DNA of 64,000 nucleotides. Origin: Phaseolus vulgaris (lineage: Eukaryota > Streptophyta > Magnoliopsida > Fabales > Fabaceae). The notes under the pieces are model-generated. The model ran no database searches. It saw nothing but the letters and a program-made list of their open reading frames with translations, and was not told where the DNA came from. The translations under genes were made by a program, and so were the position numbers. The first letter of the stretch is position 1, and each line of letters begins with the position of its first letter. This document shows, piece by piece, positions 48,759-61,876 of this stretch. The stretch spans positions 7,827,791-7,891,790 of the forward strand of contig NC_023753.2 in the NCBI RefSeq assembly GCF_000499845.2, written 5' to 3'.

Positions 48759-50857
48759 AGTTGTTAAAAAAAAACTACTCAACAGCAATGACTTTTTTGT
48801 ACTTAATGTCCAAAAAAATATTTTCTATTTCAGTTTTATTAACCATGAGTACCATAAAAAAACATGAAAAATTACAGTAAGAATTTATTTGTATATTATA
48901 TACATTAAAAAAAATAGTTTTTATTTTTCTAAAGCTCCGTATACCATAGTCTCTACTACTATAACAACAAAGCAACGCAGCCTAAAAGATTAGAAGCTGT
49001 AAAATAAAATAGAACCTTAACACGTGTTATTTAATGAAGATGCTGATTTGAAGTCATACCTTTTGGTCATGCCATATCTTACTCAAATAAACCCATTAAT
49101 ATTGTTTAAGCATAGTACAACAGCATATAATATTACTATATATAACACACATCAATACCCTTTTCTTTTTAGGGATTCACCCTCTCTCACAAAGTAACTA
49201 ATCTCATTTTTGTATATGGTGCTTCTACACTCTTTTTATTTTATTTTTTCATGACATTAAATTACCTCCAATAAGAACGCAGAACCCTCAAATGGAGAGT
49301 TTGGATGTGAAAAAAAAATAGTAAAATTGTTCTTGAAATGAAAGTATTTGTAAAACACCACACCATTTAATTTTATCTTTCATAAATATAAAAAGTAAAT
49401 AAATGAACTCCTCATAAACAGAGTTCCCGTGACACTGAGAAATAAAATAATGTTAATTTCAGGAGAAGATTCTCAAACAAAAATGGGTTGAGGTTCACAG
49501 TTAGAAGTTCAATATTTAGCCAACAGTCAACGCATGGATTCCTCTCCTATAAAGTGTGTTGAAAATAAATGTTTCCTTGTCTATTCTTAAAACATGTTAT
49601 CAAAAAACAAAGACAAATGTTATCAAAATTAACATGACAATAATTTGATAGATTCCGAAGAAGAAACTCATCTATTTCTCGAATAGCTCCAACTTGTTTT
49701 TTAAGGAAGTAACTTCTACTTGTTCAGATCCCAAAGAGTAAAAACCTAAAAGAAAAAAGTAAACCTTTAATATATAATGCTACATATTTGATTAAATTAT
49801 TTTTAATTTCTGATTTTATTTCTTCACTTTAATCAGTGTTCTCAAAATGCTCATTAAAATAACCAAACTTGAGGAAGAGGCATCAGCATTGTGATTTAAG
49901 TACTAACCCTTTTTTGGACCATTTTTGCAAATGGGCAACAAATATGTAATGGTGACAAGGTCAACTATTGGGCCTATTATACTTAGTACTCAAGTATATG
50001 CCACCCATTGTGAGAAAAAATATTTTAAACCATTCATGTTATTTACGGTTTAATTTCCATGCTTTGAGTATAATATACATTTTTAATAAGAAAGAAATTA
50101 TTACATCCATTTCTTTTAAATTGATTACTGTAAAAGTTAATAAACTTGTGATAATTTTCTATTATGTTACAAAAGAAAAATTGGGTGGGTTTGAAAAGGC
50201 TTTTGAAGCACTTAATTTGACTTTTATTAAATGAGTGGTTTTATAAAATTTGTATGGGCTTCTTTTCAAAAAGTCAAATTCTAATTACTCTGAATGGAGA
50301 TCTGAGTCTCCATTTTATACATACCCATCAAAGATTATCTATTTTAACTTATGTAGTTTTATTTTTTTATCCAAACAATCTATTATATTTCTGGTAAGAA
50401 AATTTAACATCCACTGTAATTAATCCTAAAAAAAAGAGTTTCAAAAGTCTATAAATCATAATAAATTTAACTTTAACTCATTCATTTTATAGTTTATATT
50501 ATGCTATTTATTTTTTTATTCTTTTACTTTACTTAAACCTTATAGCGTCATATATAGAATATTATTTGATTTTCCCTTATATTTCAAAGATATAAAACTC
50601 TTTTTCATTATTGTTATTAACTAATGGACTCATAAATTGAAGTTTTTACTTCATTAACTACTCAATAATGGATATTCAAGTAGATACACCACTTCATAAC
50701 TTAAACTGCTTATTCTCCATAACTATATATGTGGATACACAGATAATACATTATAGGTGGAGACTCTAAAAAAAAAAAAAAAATCCTTGAATAAACTTAA
50801 ATTAACTCTTTCTCTTCACCCATTTCTTCCAATTTATACTGCATTACAAGAAAAAGA
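48759..50857. other. AT-rich spacer
   Basis: No gene supported. The frame at 49968-50234 is Ile/Lys/Tyr-rich with no motif. Confidence 0.5.
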
Positions 50858-51572
50858 TTAACTCTTTCTCGATCTAATATATTGCATTACAAGAAATAGA
50901 ATAGTTACAAGCAAAGTTGATCCTCCAAAATAGAAAGGAGGACAAGGAGTCCATGGTGTTTTGTGCTTCTTCACCGGAGGTGTTTCCTCTTCAGTCTTAT
51001 CTGCAACCTTTTCTACCTCTCTTTCCTCTGCCTCTGGTGCCATGCTATCTAAAACATTTTCTTCCACAATTACCTCATCTTTTTCCTGCACCTCCTCAAT
51101 TTCAGTCATTTCTTTTCTCACTTCCATCTTTGGCATCACAATTGTCAAAACTGCATCCACTTCGTTATACTTAGCCTTGATCCGATCCAAAACCGCCCCA
51201 TCAGGGATTCTAAACTTCTTCGCAAACCCTTTGGTTTTGAGCTCTTTCTTGAAAGGAATCATTTGCATTTCCTGCACCTCCCTCTCCCCACTCACCGAAA
51301 TCTCAGTGCCATCTTTGCTGATATTGATGTCAATGTCCTCTTTCTTATATCCTGCACTTCCACATAAGCATACATGTTAATACAGAAAGAAAAGATTAAC
51401 ATAACTCTACAAGAGTGAAGAAACCTTTAAGATGTGCAGTGAGGGTGAGCTTTGCATCAGTTTCTTTACAAAAGAAGACAGGTCCTGATCTGTCTTTGGC
51501 AAACTGAAAATCAGAAACAGAAGTGCTTTCATCTTTGGTTCTTGTGATCTTCAGCCCCAACTCAACCTCCAT
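50858..51572 (-). CDS. HSP20-like protein with C-terminal membrane anchor (RTM2-type), two exons
   Basis: Exon 1 (51425-51572) and exon 2 (50858-51351) join in frame across a GT-AG intron to 213 codons plus TAA. The start at 51572 (MEVELGLKITRTKDESTS) was chosen because a CTATATAG TATA box at 51657-51664 puts the transcript start just above it. The longer upstream frame would start at or near the transcript start. The alpha-crystallin-type domain covers about residues 30-115 (GPVFFCKETDAKLTLTAHLK, GYKKEDIDINISKDGTEISV, then LTIVMPK). An acidic stretch (EEVQEKDEVIVEENV...) follows, then a C-terminal hydrophobic segment (STLLVTILFLVMQYI) with a basic tail RSRKS. The architecture matches the plant HSP20-like / RESTRICTED TEV MOVEMENT 2 group: ACD plus acidic linker plus tail anchor, often not heat-induced. 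Role in virus movement restriction is known only for one Arabidopsis member and is not implied here. Confidence 0.9.
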
Positions 51573-51656
51573 GATCCTTAATTTTTCCTCAAAATAAGGG
51601 ATCCTTGTATCACCAAGAACAAAACTGTGCAAGTAAAGCACATATTCATTTCTTTA

Positions 51657-51664
51657 CTATATAG
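51657..51664 (-). promoter_or_regulatory. TATA box of the HSP20-like gene
   Basis: CTATATAG about 90 bp upstream of the ATG at 51572. Confidence 0.55.
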
Positions 51665-54600
51665 TATGTATGGGAAAAGCTACTATAACTTGGTGAATTG
51701 CTTTACTGTTAGTATTCCTATTTTTTATACCTTTGAGAACCTACTATTGCTTTTGGACACTTGAGTGTAACATGAAAGCTGTAGAAAACATGGTTGTCCT
51801 ATAAATATTATTATGCTGTGTTACAGCAATAGTATTGGGCCAAAATATATGAAGCCTCGTTTCACAAATGAACTGGGCTACTTTTGTTACTATCTAGAGT
51901 CTAGCAATTTTAAGGTTTGTGGTGTTTTCACTTTCATTACAATCCATGTTGCTCTCACTGTGTGTCTGTGCTCATTGCAGAACATGTCCACCATTTGCTG
52001 AATCTATAAGATTGATTGCTACTTCTTCTCCATCACTTTCTACTCAACTAATCATGTAATAAAAAAGGTACTTTGATAACAAAAATGTTTTATTTAATGA
52101 TCGTTACGGATTAAATTTGCTTTAATAAAATATTATTATTTTATTTGTTTAATGCTAATATAATATATAAAACAGTATTAATAGGACATGATACATATAA
52201 ATTTATAAAAAAATTTAATTTTAATTTTACTTAAAAGTATAATAAGTTATGAATATGAAAGTCAACTAATTTAATATATTATATTTAAGTTCAACAATAA
52301 CCGATAAAATCAGTTAACAATTAGAACTCTCTTAAAAAACTAACTACAGTACAAAACTACATATTTTTAAAGTCAATCGGTATAATCTTCTATCTATCTA
52401 TTTTTTTATTCAGGGCTCATTCAACTGCTGTTATTCCAATTTAAATTAAACTCAAGACTTTTAAGAAAATTTAAATTGAACACTAAATAAATTCTTATTC
52501 AGCTATTTAAACTCATCAGTTTGGTTTTAATATGAAGAGTAGTTAGAATTAAATCTGAAAGCTGGTGTAGATCTTTAGTAAAACATCTTATTTTAAAATC
52601 TTATATTACTTTTAGTAAGTATTTTAATGACAATATAAGATCTGATAATATATCATTCAAGATTTACTTTACTAATAGATTTCAGCTTGAGATTTTAAAT
52701 AACTTTTTTTATAGATCTCATAAATGTTTTTGTAGTAAAAACAAGTTTAAGATATGAATTTTTTATCATTATAAATATCTTGAGAGTTTTTATAGAAAAA
52801 TACATCTTAATCTTAAAATCAGCATTAAAGATTCATCACTGAAAAATCTCTAATATAATATGTGGTGTAGTTAATTTATTCAATGATGGTAATAATTGTC
52901 ACTTGTAATGAAAGTATTAGATGGATATTAACATTTTGTTGGATGCCAACTTATCTTTTTCCGAAATAAAATACACTCAAAATGTTGAATGGGATCGAAT
53001 GTATGATTGGGTCATCCAATAAAGTTGGAACTAAATGATGACCAATTTAAAAGCAATACAAAGTATTCAGATTCATCAACTTTTCAAATTTTGGTTTTAT
53101 TAACTTGAACCAACCCATATAATTTGATTTAGATTAAGTTGGGTTGATGGAAAAATGAATATGAAAATATTATAATTATTATTTATGCATGAATTAAGTT
53201 TAACTTATGAAATAAATTAATTTTTTATTTAAAATTGTTTAAAAAGAAGTTTGATGAATCTACCTTTACAATTTAGATTAGATTTTAAATTTATTCAATT
53301 TTACAAAATCGACTTATAAAATTTTTTTACACTAATTTAAATAATTCTGATATTATATTAAAAATTAATTTTAAATTTAATTCAAATTTACAGAATTAAT
53401 TTGTAAAATAAGATTTTGATTAATTTATATAATATAAATTGATTTTATTTCTTATTAATCTGTAATGTGTTGTGTATTGAAATAAGAGAAAATTATGAGA
53501 TTTTTGGTGTTATGAAGTTTGTTTGTGAAAAAAAAAAATGAATGAGAGAGGACTGTGTGTGATGGACCTTCAAAATGGACTATGATTTGGGTAAGCAATG
53601 TGTGAGTATTGATATTCTTTTATTTTTCTTCCAAAACTAAACTTTCAAACATAATCCGACATAAAACCAATACTTTGTGTTCGTTATTCAATCATCCGGG
53701 CCCATTTGTTGTCCTCTTCCCACTTTAATTGAAACCTCTTTGAATTTTGGCAACGTTGATATTTGCATATGTGATTGTGATTTTTTCACTGAGATTGCAT
53801 TTTCTTATGGTCATCATAATTTTGCAAAAAAGTGGCTTATTTCTATCCTACTTCTGTCGGTAACCACTTACTACCCGTTACCCCTTAAAATTTAATATAG
53901 TGATTGCTGTATAAAGTAAAAAGTAAAATTAAGTAAAATCAGAAAGTAAAATTCTCATTGTGTGCGTTGTCCATATTTAAGCTTTATGTCCCCACCTTTT
54001 CAAATAAAGATATTTCCAAATAAAATATATTTTTTCCTTTTCCAGAATCAAACCTAGGCCTTGTTGAGTATTTAATTAAATTTGTTGTTGAGTAATTTTG
54101 AAATTGATACTTATACTCGATTAGTGTTTGAAGTGTATAAGGTTGTATTTATGGAAGTGAAATTTGATTAATGAATCAGTGAGATGGTTGAGCTTTTGTT
54201 GGTGCACTTGAAGTTATGGGTTGTGAAAGGTACATGGCTGCATGTTGTTTCAGGAAATAGAAATAGTCTTTTGAAGTTGTTATGTGACTATGGGTAGAAG
54301 TTACTTGATTGTTTAGTATAAATAAACAATTGATCTGTCGCTTTTTTCTAGAAGAACCAACGGAAGGATACTGAATTTGTTCATGAGTTATTGATATTGA
54401 ATTGAAAAGTTAAATTAGATGTAGGAAAGATATTTGGAATGTTAATTAGTATATAATTGTTATATAGGTCCTTCAAATATTTTTGTTGTTCTGAAAGAAA
54501 TTTGGTATTTATTATTTTTTTTTGACATCTTGTATGGAAGAGAATGTGTTATCATATTACTAAAAAAAATAGTAAATTTTAGAGAATAAAATTTATTAAT

Positions 54601-54936
54601 TTTTAAATTAGTTTTTATTATTGATAAATAATTTTTAATTTGATATTTAATAAACATGTTAAATTTTCAGAGGTGTTTTTTTAATAGGATTGAAGTATCT
54701 TAATATTCTCATTTATTCATTATTTCTTTATCCATTAAAACAAATCTAGGCAGAAATGTTTAAGAAATTGAATTGTCAATGGATTACATCTCGTTTAGAG
54801 ACGTTAATTTCTAATTCTAATTTGCTTCTTTTATGCATATTTCAAATAATGAAAAAAAAATACAATTATTGAATCAACTTTGAAGTAAGTATAACAATTC
54901 ATGTTATTCGTTTCTTCTTATTTTTCTCATTCTTTT

Positions 54937-54971
<35 letters not shown>

Positions 54972-55284
54972 GTATGTATGTATTTTATTAATTTAAAAAT
55001 AAAATATTTTGTGATATATATATCTAAATTAATTAATGATTGTCTCCTAACATATTGTGTGGAACACATGATATACTTTAAAAAAAAAACAATCTCAAAC
55101 CATTTCACAATATATTTGATGATTATAAGGAAATATTGTGGACAGAAGCCATTCACTCCCAAAATAAAGTGGAAGATATGTAACTTAAAGACACAGAAAC
55201 ACATGTAAAGCGAAAAGCATACAGGGAAGTAGAAGGAATATATATGGTCTTATTGGTTGCATAATTATAAATGTTTGGTTTTGA
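51665..55284. other. Intergenic region
   Basis: AT-rich, no gene supported. (TA)n at 54939-54969. Small open frames are composition artefacts. Confidence 0.6.
54939..54969. repeat. (AT)n microsatellite
   Basis: About 15 AT units. Confidence 0.95.
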
Positions 55285-56676
55285 TCATCCGAAGAAGTGG
55301 TGGCGCTTCTCTGAATGAGATTCCTCTTCCTGTTCCTTTGCTTCCTTTTTCTCATGATGCTCATGAAAGGCAAATCCACCAGCTCCCACCGCAGCTGCTG
55401 CTGCAACCTCCTCTTCTATCTTGTGCTTGTGTTCGTGCTCTGGGTCTTTCTCTCTCTTGTGCTTCTCATGCTATATTTATATGTACATATCAAACTTCAA
55501 TTCTCATTTTATGTTTCCTTTCAAAGCATATCTCAAACAAACCATATTTCATACACAAGTTAATTCTAGATAAATCAATAACTTTATTGCACATATCAAT
55601 GTGTAGAAAGAAAGACAATTTATATTATTAAATTTATTTAAATTATAATATGAGGATCCGTAAAGTCTATTTATAAAAATCACTTTACAAAAAAAAAGAA
55701 CACATCGGTGACAAATTTTTACGAGATTTCAAAATCAGAAATAAAAAAAAGGTCTTGGTTTGAAAATAATCATCAACGTCTACCTCATTCTGACTGGATT
55801 GGGTGATGTGAAAGAGATAGTTAAAAAAGATAAAAAGGAAAATATATATAAGAACTGCAAATAAGTGATATGGTAAGTAAGAAACAAAGATCAAGTAAAT
55901 GAGATCAAACAGAAGAAAACATTATAGTGGATACGTTAATTGATAACTTTTTGAAGTGAATTGTGTGAATAGTGTTACATAATATGCATGTATGTATGCA
56001 GTATAAAGCAAATAAGAATGGTAAAGAAAGTTATTACCAAGGCGTAAGCACCAGCAGCTGCAGCACCTAACTCGCCAAGGTGCTCAAGATGCTTGTGGTG
56101 CTTCTCCTCCTTCTTGTAATCAACATCATCATCACGTTCATCGCTATCATCCTTGTAGCCGCCACCACCACTTTTCTTGCCGTAGCCACCGTCAGCGGTA
56201 TCAGAGTACACATCCCCACCACCAACGCCATAGCCACCACCAGCACTTGTTTTGGTGTAGCCAGCATCGGTGGTGTCAGAATATCCACCACCAGTGCCAT
56301 AGCCACCACCGGCACTTGTTTTGGTGTAGCCAGCATCGGTGGTGTCAGAGTATCCACCACCAGTGCCATAGCCACCACCGGTACTTGTTTTGGTGTAGCC
56401 AGCATCGGCAGTGTCAGAGTATCCACCACCTGTGCCATAGCCGCCAGAAGACTCATCAATGGCAGAATAACCTGTTTTTCTGCGGCCTTCATCATAGCCT
56501 CCACCAGAAGGGTCGTCACTAGAAAATGATGTTTTGTTGAAAGTAGTTTCGTATTCAGCAGCAGCAGAAGACTCATAGGATGTGTTGTCGTAACCAGTCT
56601 CGGTGTCTATGGGCTTAGTCTCCTCATGCTTGTGGTGGTTGAAAAGGTGGTGGTGGTGGTGCTTCTCTTCGGCCAT
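55285..56676 (-). CDS. ASR: ABA/stress/ripening (ASR, ABA/WDS domain) protein, two exons
   Basis: Exon 1 (56038-56676) and exon 2 (55285-55470) join in frame at a GT-AG intron in phase 0, giving 274 codons plus TGA. The protein starts [20 protein letters not shown], the His-rich metal-binding start of ASR proteins. An expanded Gly/Tyr-rich middle follows: four imperfect repeats of 23 residues ([20 protein letters not shown]) encoded by 69-bp nucleotide units. The conserved ABA/WDS part begins near residue 185 ([20 protein letters not shown]) and continues in exon 2 ([40 protein letters not shown]), ending RHHFFG. Most ASRs are 100-150 aa, so the repeat middle is the notable feature. Homologues are hydrophilic, zinc-binding, chaperone-like and can be nuclear; they respond to ABA, drought and ripening. 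A TATAAATA box lies about 105 bp upstream. Confidence 0.96.
56200..56450. repeat. 69-bp tandem repeats within the ASR coding exon
   Basis: TGTTTTGGTGTAG recurs at 56248, 56317 and 56386. The units differ by a few bases, and a partial fourth unit lies near 56420-56450. Confidence 0.95.
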
Positions 56677-56781
56677 GGTGGTTGTTGGGGATAGTTAATG
56701 AATGGAGAAGAAGGTAGAAGGGTGAGCAGGGAAGTGAGTTGAAGTAAGATGGGATGTGATAGTTGGGAAGGAGTAGTTAGG

Positions 56782-56789
56782 TATTTATA
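56782..56789 (-). promoter_or_regulatory. TATA box of the ASR gene
   Basis: TATAAATA on the minus strand, giving a leader of about 75 nt to the ATG. Confidence 0.65.
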
Positions 56790-59700
56790 AAGTGGTGGTG
56801 ACCATGTAACCTGTTACACGATTCTTAACTTCCTGCTTTTTTGGTAGGGCATTAAATTATCTTCCATAACTAGCAAATTCTGCCTCTTACTTTTATCATT
56901 ATTTAAAAAAAAATCTTTTAATAATTGAAATAATCTATATTTTTATAAATAATTTTATTTTTTAAGCACTTTCAAGTAAAGTCAGATTATTATAACTTCA
57001 TATTTCTTTAATAAATATCTTATTGATATCAAATATATTAGTTTGATCGATGGTTAAGTTTTGTTCAAACATTTAACTAACTATTTTTATTAGAATTTCT
57101 CCTTCCACTTTTTTTTTATTATATGATGTATTTTTTTTTTTTGTAATTACTTGTTTGGAGTTGTCATATATATGATATATTAACAAATGCTTGTTTGGAA
57201 CGCGAAAAATAGATCAAATTGGACGAAAGACAATGAAGTTTTTCTTGATTTATAATGATACTGTTTATAGAAGACAAGGACAAAAATAAGCACAATTTTC
57301 ATATATTAACCTCTTGTGCTCAGTGTTTGACGGGCATTGGTGCTAACGTAAATAATACATATGATTATTGTTTAACCGGTGAAGTAGTAATAAATCGTTT
57401 TTCAAATACTTTTTCAATAATTATATTTTTTACAACAAACAATAAATGCATTATTGAAAAAAATGGCATGAATAGTATTCGAGGATAATATTTTCATATA
57501 ATTGAGCTGCGTGAATAAATTATTGAGTTATACACTACTCGTATACTTTCGTATAAACGGAGACATGTAAAGAATTTAATTTAATGGAATGCAGGAAATG
57601 TATAAAGGTTGTGTATTAAAATTAAAATTATATGTAATGTTATAATTTATTTTTTAAAACTATAATATAAAAGGCTTAATAATTGTCAATTATTAGTTCT
57701 TATTAAAAATTATGATTTATCTTCTCTCTCAGTTTTTTTTTTATTTTCTACATAAAATTTGGATTCAAACTTTTCTTAGGAACTCAGCTAATTTATTATA
57801 AACCAATCAATTGTTGGTTATTAAAGTTTAATTATATTAGAACGAAAATATAAATATATTTTGTATAATTATTTAATTATAAATTCTGATATATGATATT
57901 AACTCTTCTTATTTATAACCAAAAAAAAAGAAAAAACTTAACACACGTATATAAGGAAGTCAATTAGCTACATTAAAATCTACTTGTACTAAATAAAGAA
58001 TACAAGTTCTGATGGTATAACTAAAGGTCAAACATTAATTAAAATTAAGGTAATTCAAGAGAAAATATTATTAAATAAAGTAGAGATAATTTTTTTTTTC
58101 TCTTTTCCGCATGTGAATGAAAACAAGCAGGAGAGAAAGGCATTTCCACACTCTTCACAAACATCATGCATTTGATCCACGTCCCCCCATTCTTTCAAAG
58201 ATCCCACGTAGTAATATAATAATAATTAAAAAATAAAAATAGATAATGATAGTAATAATGATAAATGTTTAAAATAAAATAACATACTGATAATATTTAT
58301 AATAATAATAATAAATATTTATTTATGTTTACATTAAAAAAAAATTACAGCATGAATTAAATAATATTTAAAAAAAAATTGCTTCTTCTCAACCAATCTT
58401 TATTTTACCTCTTTATATAGTTTTATCCATATTTTTTTTTATACTTTCACTTCTTTTCTTTATCTCTCAATTTTTTTTGTTCAATGCCAAACTTAGCCTC
58501 CATAAGTAGTAAGTACGAAATTTTATTGAAGTATTACGAATAAAAATAGAACAATGATAATAAGTTAAGGTTGAAACCTAAATTCAAATAGTGCAACAAA
58601 AACGAATCAAAGGATTAACAGATCTTAAAATCTTGTAGAGTTAAAGAATTTATTTTATTTTATATTTTGTTGTCCACTTATATTTTCTTTTATAAAAATA
58701 CCCCATATACATTAAATATTTGTACTGTTGCAGAAAAAAAAAATTAGGACAAAAGATTTTAATGATTATGTTGCAAAATAATAGAAAATAACAAATAAAA
58801 GAAAGATAATTGAAGTGGATAAGATTGGGTGTGATGGTATGGGACCATTTGAATGGCAGTTGTTACTTGACGAACTGTTCGTTTGTGTCGGCAACAAAAG
58901 GACATTCCATTTCATGTGTTTAAGCATATTCTTTCTCAAAAAAAAATAACTAAATCTATATATTGCTGTTATAAAAAAAATTGATGAATGGCTAATGTAA
59001 GAAAAAATATATCATCCATCCATAAAAAAACTTAAATATTCTTTTAAATATCTCATATCTTATTAGAGAGATATGATCTTACAATAATTATAATGTTTTT
59101 ATAAAGTTAATTAAGATTTAACATTTAAATTTAAATACTGAGAAATAGATTTAAAATTAACGTATAATATTAAGACTACTAATAAATAAAATCAAGTAAG
59201 ATATTCAATAAGTTATGTTTAATTTTTTTAAAATAATTATTATAAAAAATATTTTTTTATTAATTATTGTATAATAATTGATAAATAATGTAATTTTTAT
59301 ATTTTAAATTGAAGAAAATTTTACACCTGCCAGTTACACGTGAAGACATGCGAATTGTCTATATACAGTTAGATAAATTTGTGGTTTCCAACAAGACTTT
59401 AAGATTGATATAATATAAAGGTTGTCTATATATCAAATCTCACAAAAAAAAAACATAAAACAAAATAGCACATCAAATATAGGTAGTCATTTGTCACACG
59501 AAACCATACAACTTATTTGTGACCTCACACTTGTAATATTAATATCTTAGCTAATTAAAAATCACACAATAATTTAATTTTGGTTTCAGCTGGGAAGAAT
59601 AATTGATTTTAACAGATTAAAAAGTTATTATGCAATTATGCTTAATCGTGTTATAAAGAAAACCCATAATTTAAGAGCAACTATCTAAAATATTGAATAT

Positions 59701-61468
59701 ATTTAGCAAAACAATGATATTATGGCATTAGACTACAATAAGAAAAAACTTCACTTAGTAAGAATTATCTATGAATAAAAAACTGTGGAAATAATTGTAA
59801 AATGAAACAAAAATGATAAAGTTTTTGTTTAGTTTTTGTTTGGTTTATGTGAATTGAAGGAAACTTGGGTGGCATATTCAGCCTTACACGTATTGGCCAT
59901 GTATGGGACATAGTTGTGACACTTTAATTAATTAATTGATTGAATTTAGACTTGAATTTGGTAAGATTAAAGATTGTGGGTCAAATCACAGCCACGTGCT
60001 GCTGCCACGTATACAACACGGAGTAATAGAAATAAATAAAAATAAAAATAAAAATAGGGAATTATGTTAGTGGTTGGATTCTCGTGATGTAACTTCATGA
60101 TTGTCGAATACCAGATTATTTAGGATCTAGATGATCACATGCATTGTTCATTTTGTTTTTATCTATGATTTTTTTTTAATCACAAAAGTATAATAATAAT
60201 TTTGTTGGTTTGAGTTTTGCTTAATTGGGAAATTTCAAGTTCATATCGAATTGAACTATAGAGGTCATTAAAGAAAAATTATTAATGGGAAAAACGAATT
60301 ATGTTCTCTTTCTATTTCGTTCAAAATTTGATTTATTTATGCCAAAACCCACTTCATTTTTATAAATCACTTTTTGGAACAATGTTTACAATACATTCAT
60401 TAAATACAGTATTCGTTTACTGATATTTTTTCCGTTCAGAATTTACTATACTTTTTTTATATAAATAATTTTTTTTTTGTTCTTTTACTTGTGATTTAAG
60501 TATTGTATGTTATATAGAATGATAAACATAAAATATGTTGGTTTTTATTAAAACCTAAATGTTGGAATACTTGTCTAACCTCAACTTGGTTTTATTAGAG
60601 TTTTTTTTTTTATATTTAAGATTTCTGGCATATTTAAACGATTTTCTTCACAATTTTGCTATATAAAAAAGAATCAATATTTTTTTTATAAGTTAATACA
60701 AACTTATACGCAAGTAAAGATATTTTTTTTAAAATAAATTATATGAAAGAATTTTCACAAATTATTTTAATTTGTAAAAAAAAATATTTTTTATTCGTCT
60801 AATTAAGTTATTTAGATATATCCTTGTTCAACATTTTAAATTAAGTTTGAATATGTAATACTTGTTATGCAAATTTTCAAAATCTTTCGCTATTATTGTA
60901 ATGAATCAGAAAAGTATTTTTTTTTCACTGTAATAACATGATTAAAATGTTGTTTGTTTATGCAAAATAAAAAACTTATTTATGCCAATGTTCTTCTGTT
61001 ATAATAAACAACTCAATTAAATTTTATAAGAAAAAAGTAATCCGACAGAAACAAAAGGAAAATATAGGAAATATCTATTTAAATGACTAAAATCTGTGCA
61101 AAGAATTTGAGAAGATTTCATTTAAAGTAGCTATGAAAAATGAATTGGTAGGTATATTATAATATTTTTTCCAATAAAACTAAAAATTTAAATATGGTAG
61201 AGATGGTTCCTTGCTTTGCTACTTTTTGTTTATGAGGATATTGATATTCTTTTAAATTATATGCTTATTATCAACCACGTGTCTAATGTAATTAAATAAA
61301 TAGGAATACACATTAATGTTAAGTGAGATACCTAATAACAATAACAATTATTGCATTGAAAAAGGGATTTATTAAAAAAAATCAAACATTGCCGACATGA
61401 CGGGTCCAAAAACAAGGGCAATTCTAGGACTCCCGAACATTAGGCCCATATACATAAAAGGGCTTCAA
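56790..61468. other. Long AT-rich intergenic region
   Basis: No gene supported. Contains many poly-A/T runs and short ATA/TAA repeats (e.g. AATAATAAT near 58300). CCACGTGCTGCTGCCACGTA near 59992 has ACGT cores. I see nothing that could be identified. Confidence 0.6.
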
Positions 61469-61477
61469 TTAAGTTGG

Positions 61478-61834
61478 GGCAATTTCTTCCTCCATCTCCA
61501 TAGTTCCTTCCTGCACCTCCATAAATTTTTTTGTTCCAAAACTATCCTACAGCAAAAGGGGCAGTTTTTTTTTTTTTTTTTTTTAGAATTCGTAAACGTT
61601 TTGAATTCTAGAATTTAGAATAAAAAATTTTAAACTTTAGAAGGTATTTTGTGAATTTAAAAATTCAGAATACAAAATTGTAATTAAAATTTTAGAGTTC
61701 GAAATTTTAGAATCTAAAAAAAATAAGAAGAATATGTGTGTTAATAAAAAAAATGAAGAAAAGGGTAAAGTTGTCATTTGATCTCTTATACGGAGGTGCA
61801 GAAAGAGAGCATAGAGGTGTAGGAAGAAATCGCC
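61478..61834. mobile_element. Mutator-type MITE, 357 bp, with 9-10 bp TSD
   Basis: The left end reads GGCAATTTCTTCCTCCATCT and the right end, reverse complemented, GGCGATTTCTTCCTACACCT. The similarity continues for about 40 bp to GCACCTCC. The element is flanked by TTAAGTTGG at 61469-61477 and 61835-61843 (a further G matches if the left boundary is moved one base). A 9-bp duplication is characteristic of Mutator-like elements. The interior is AT-rich, with AATTC/GAATT-rich words and no coding capacity. Confidence 0.93.
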
Positions 61835-61876
61835 TTAAGTTGGGTGGATAAGGCTCATTATGAAGCCAACCTATGA

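Noticed and set aside
55257..55631. 124-codon + strand frame over the ASR second exon
   Set aside because: Antisense of a clearly coding exon; no motif of its own.
56080..56529. Long frames across the ASR repeats on both strands
   Set aside because: The 69-bp repeat is a multiple of three, so all frames stay open; only the minus frame starting at 56676 has the His-rich start and ABA/WDS domain.
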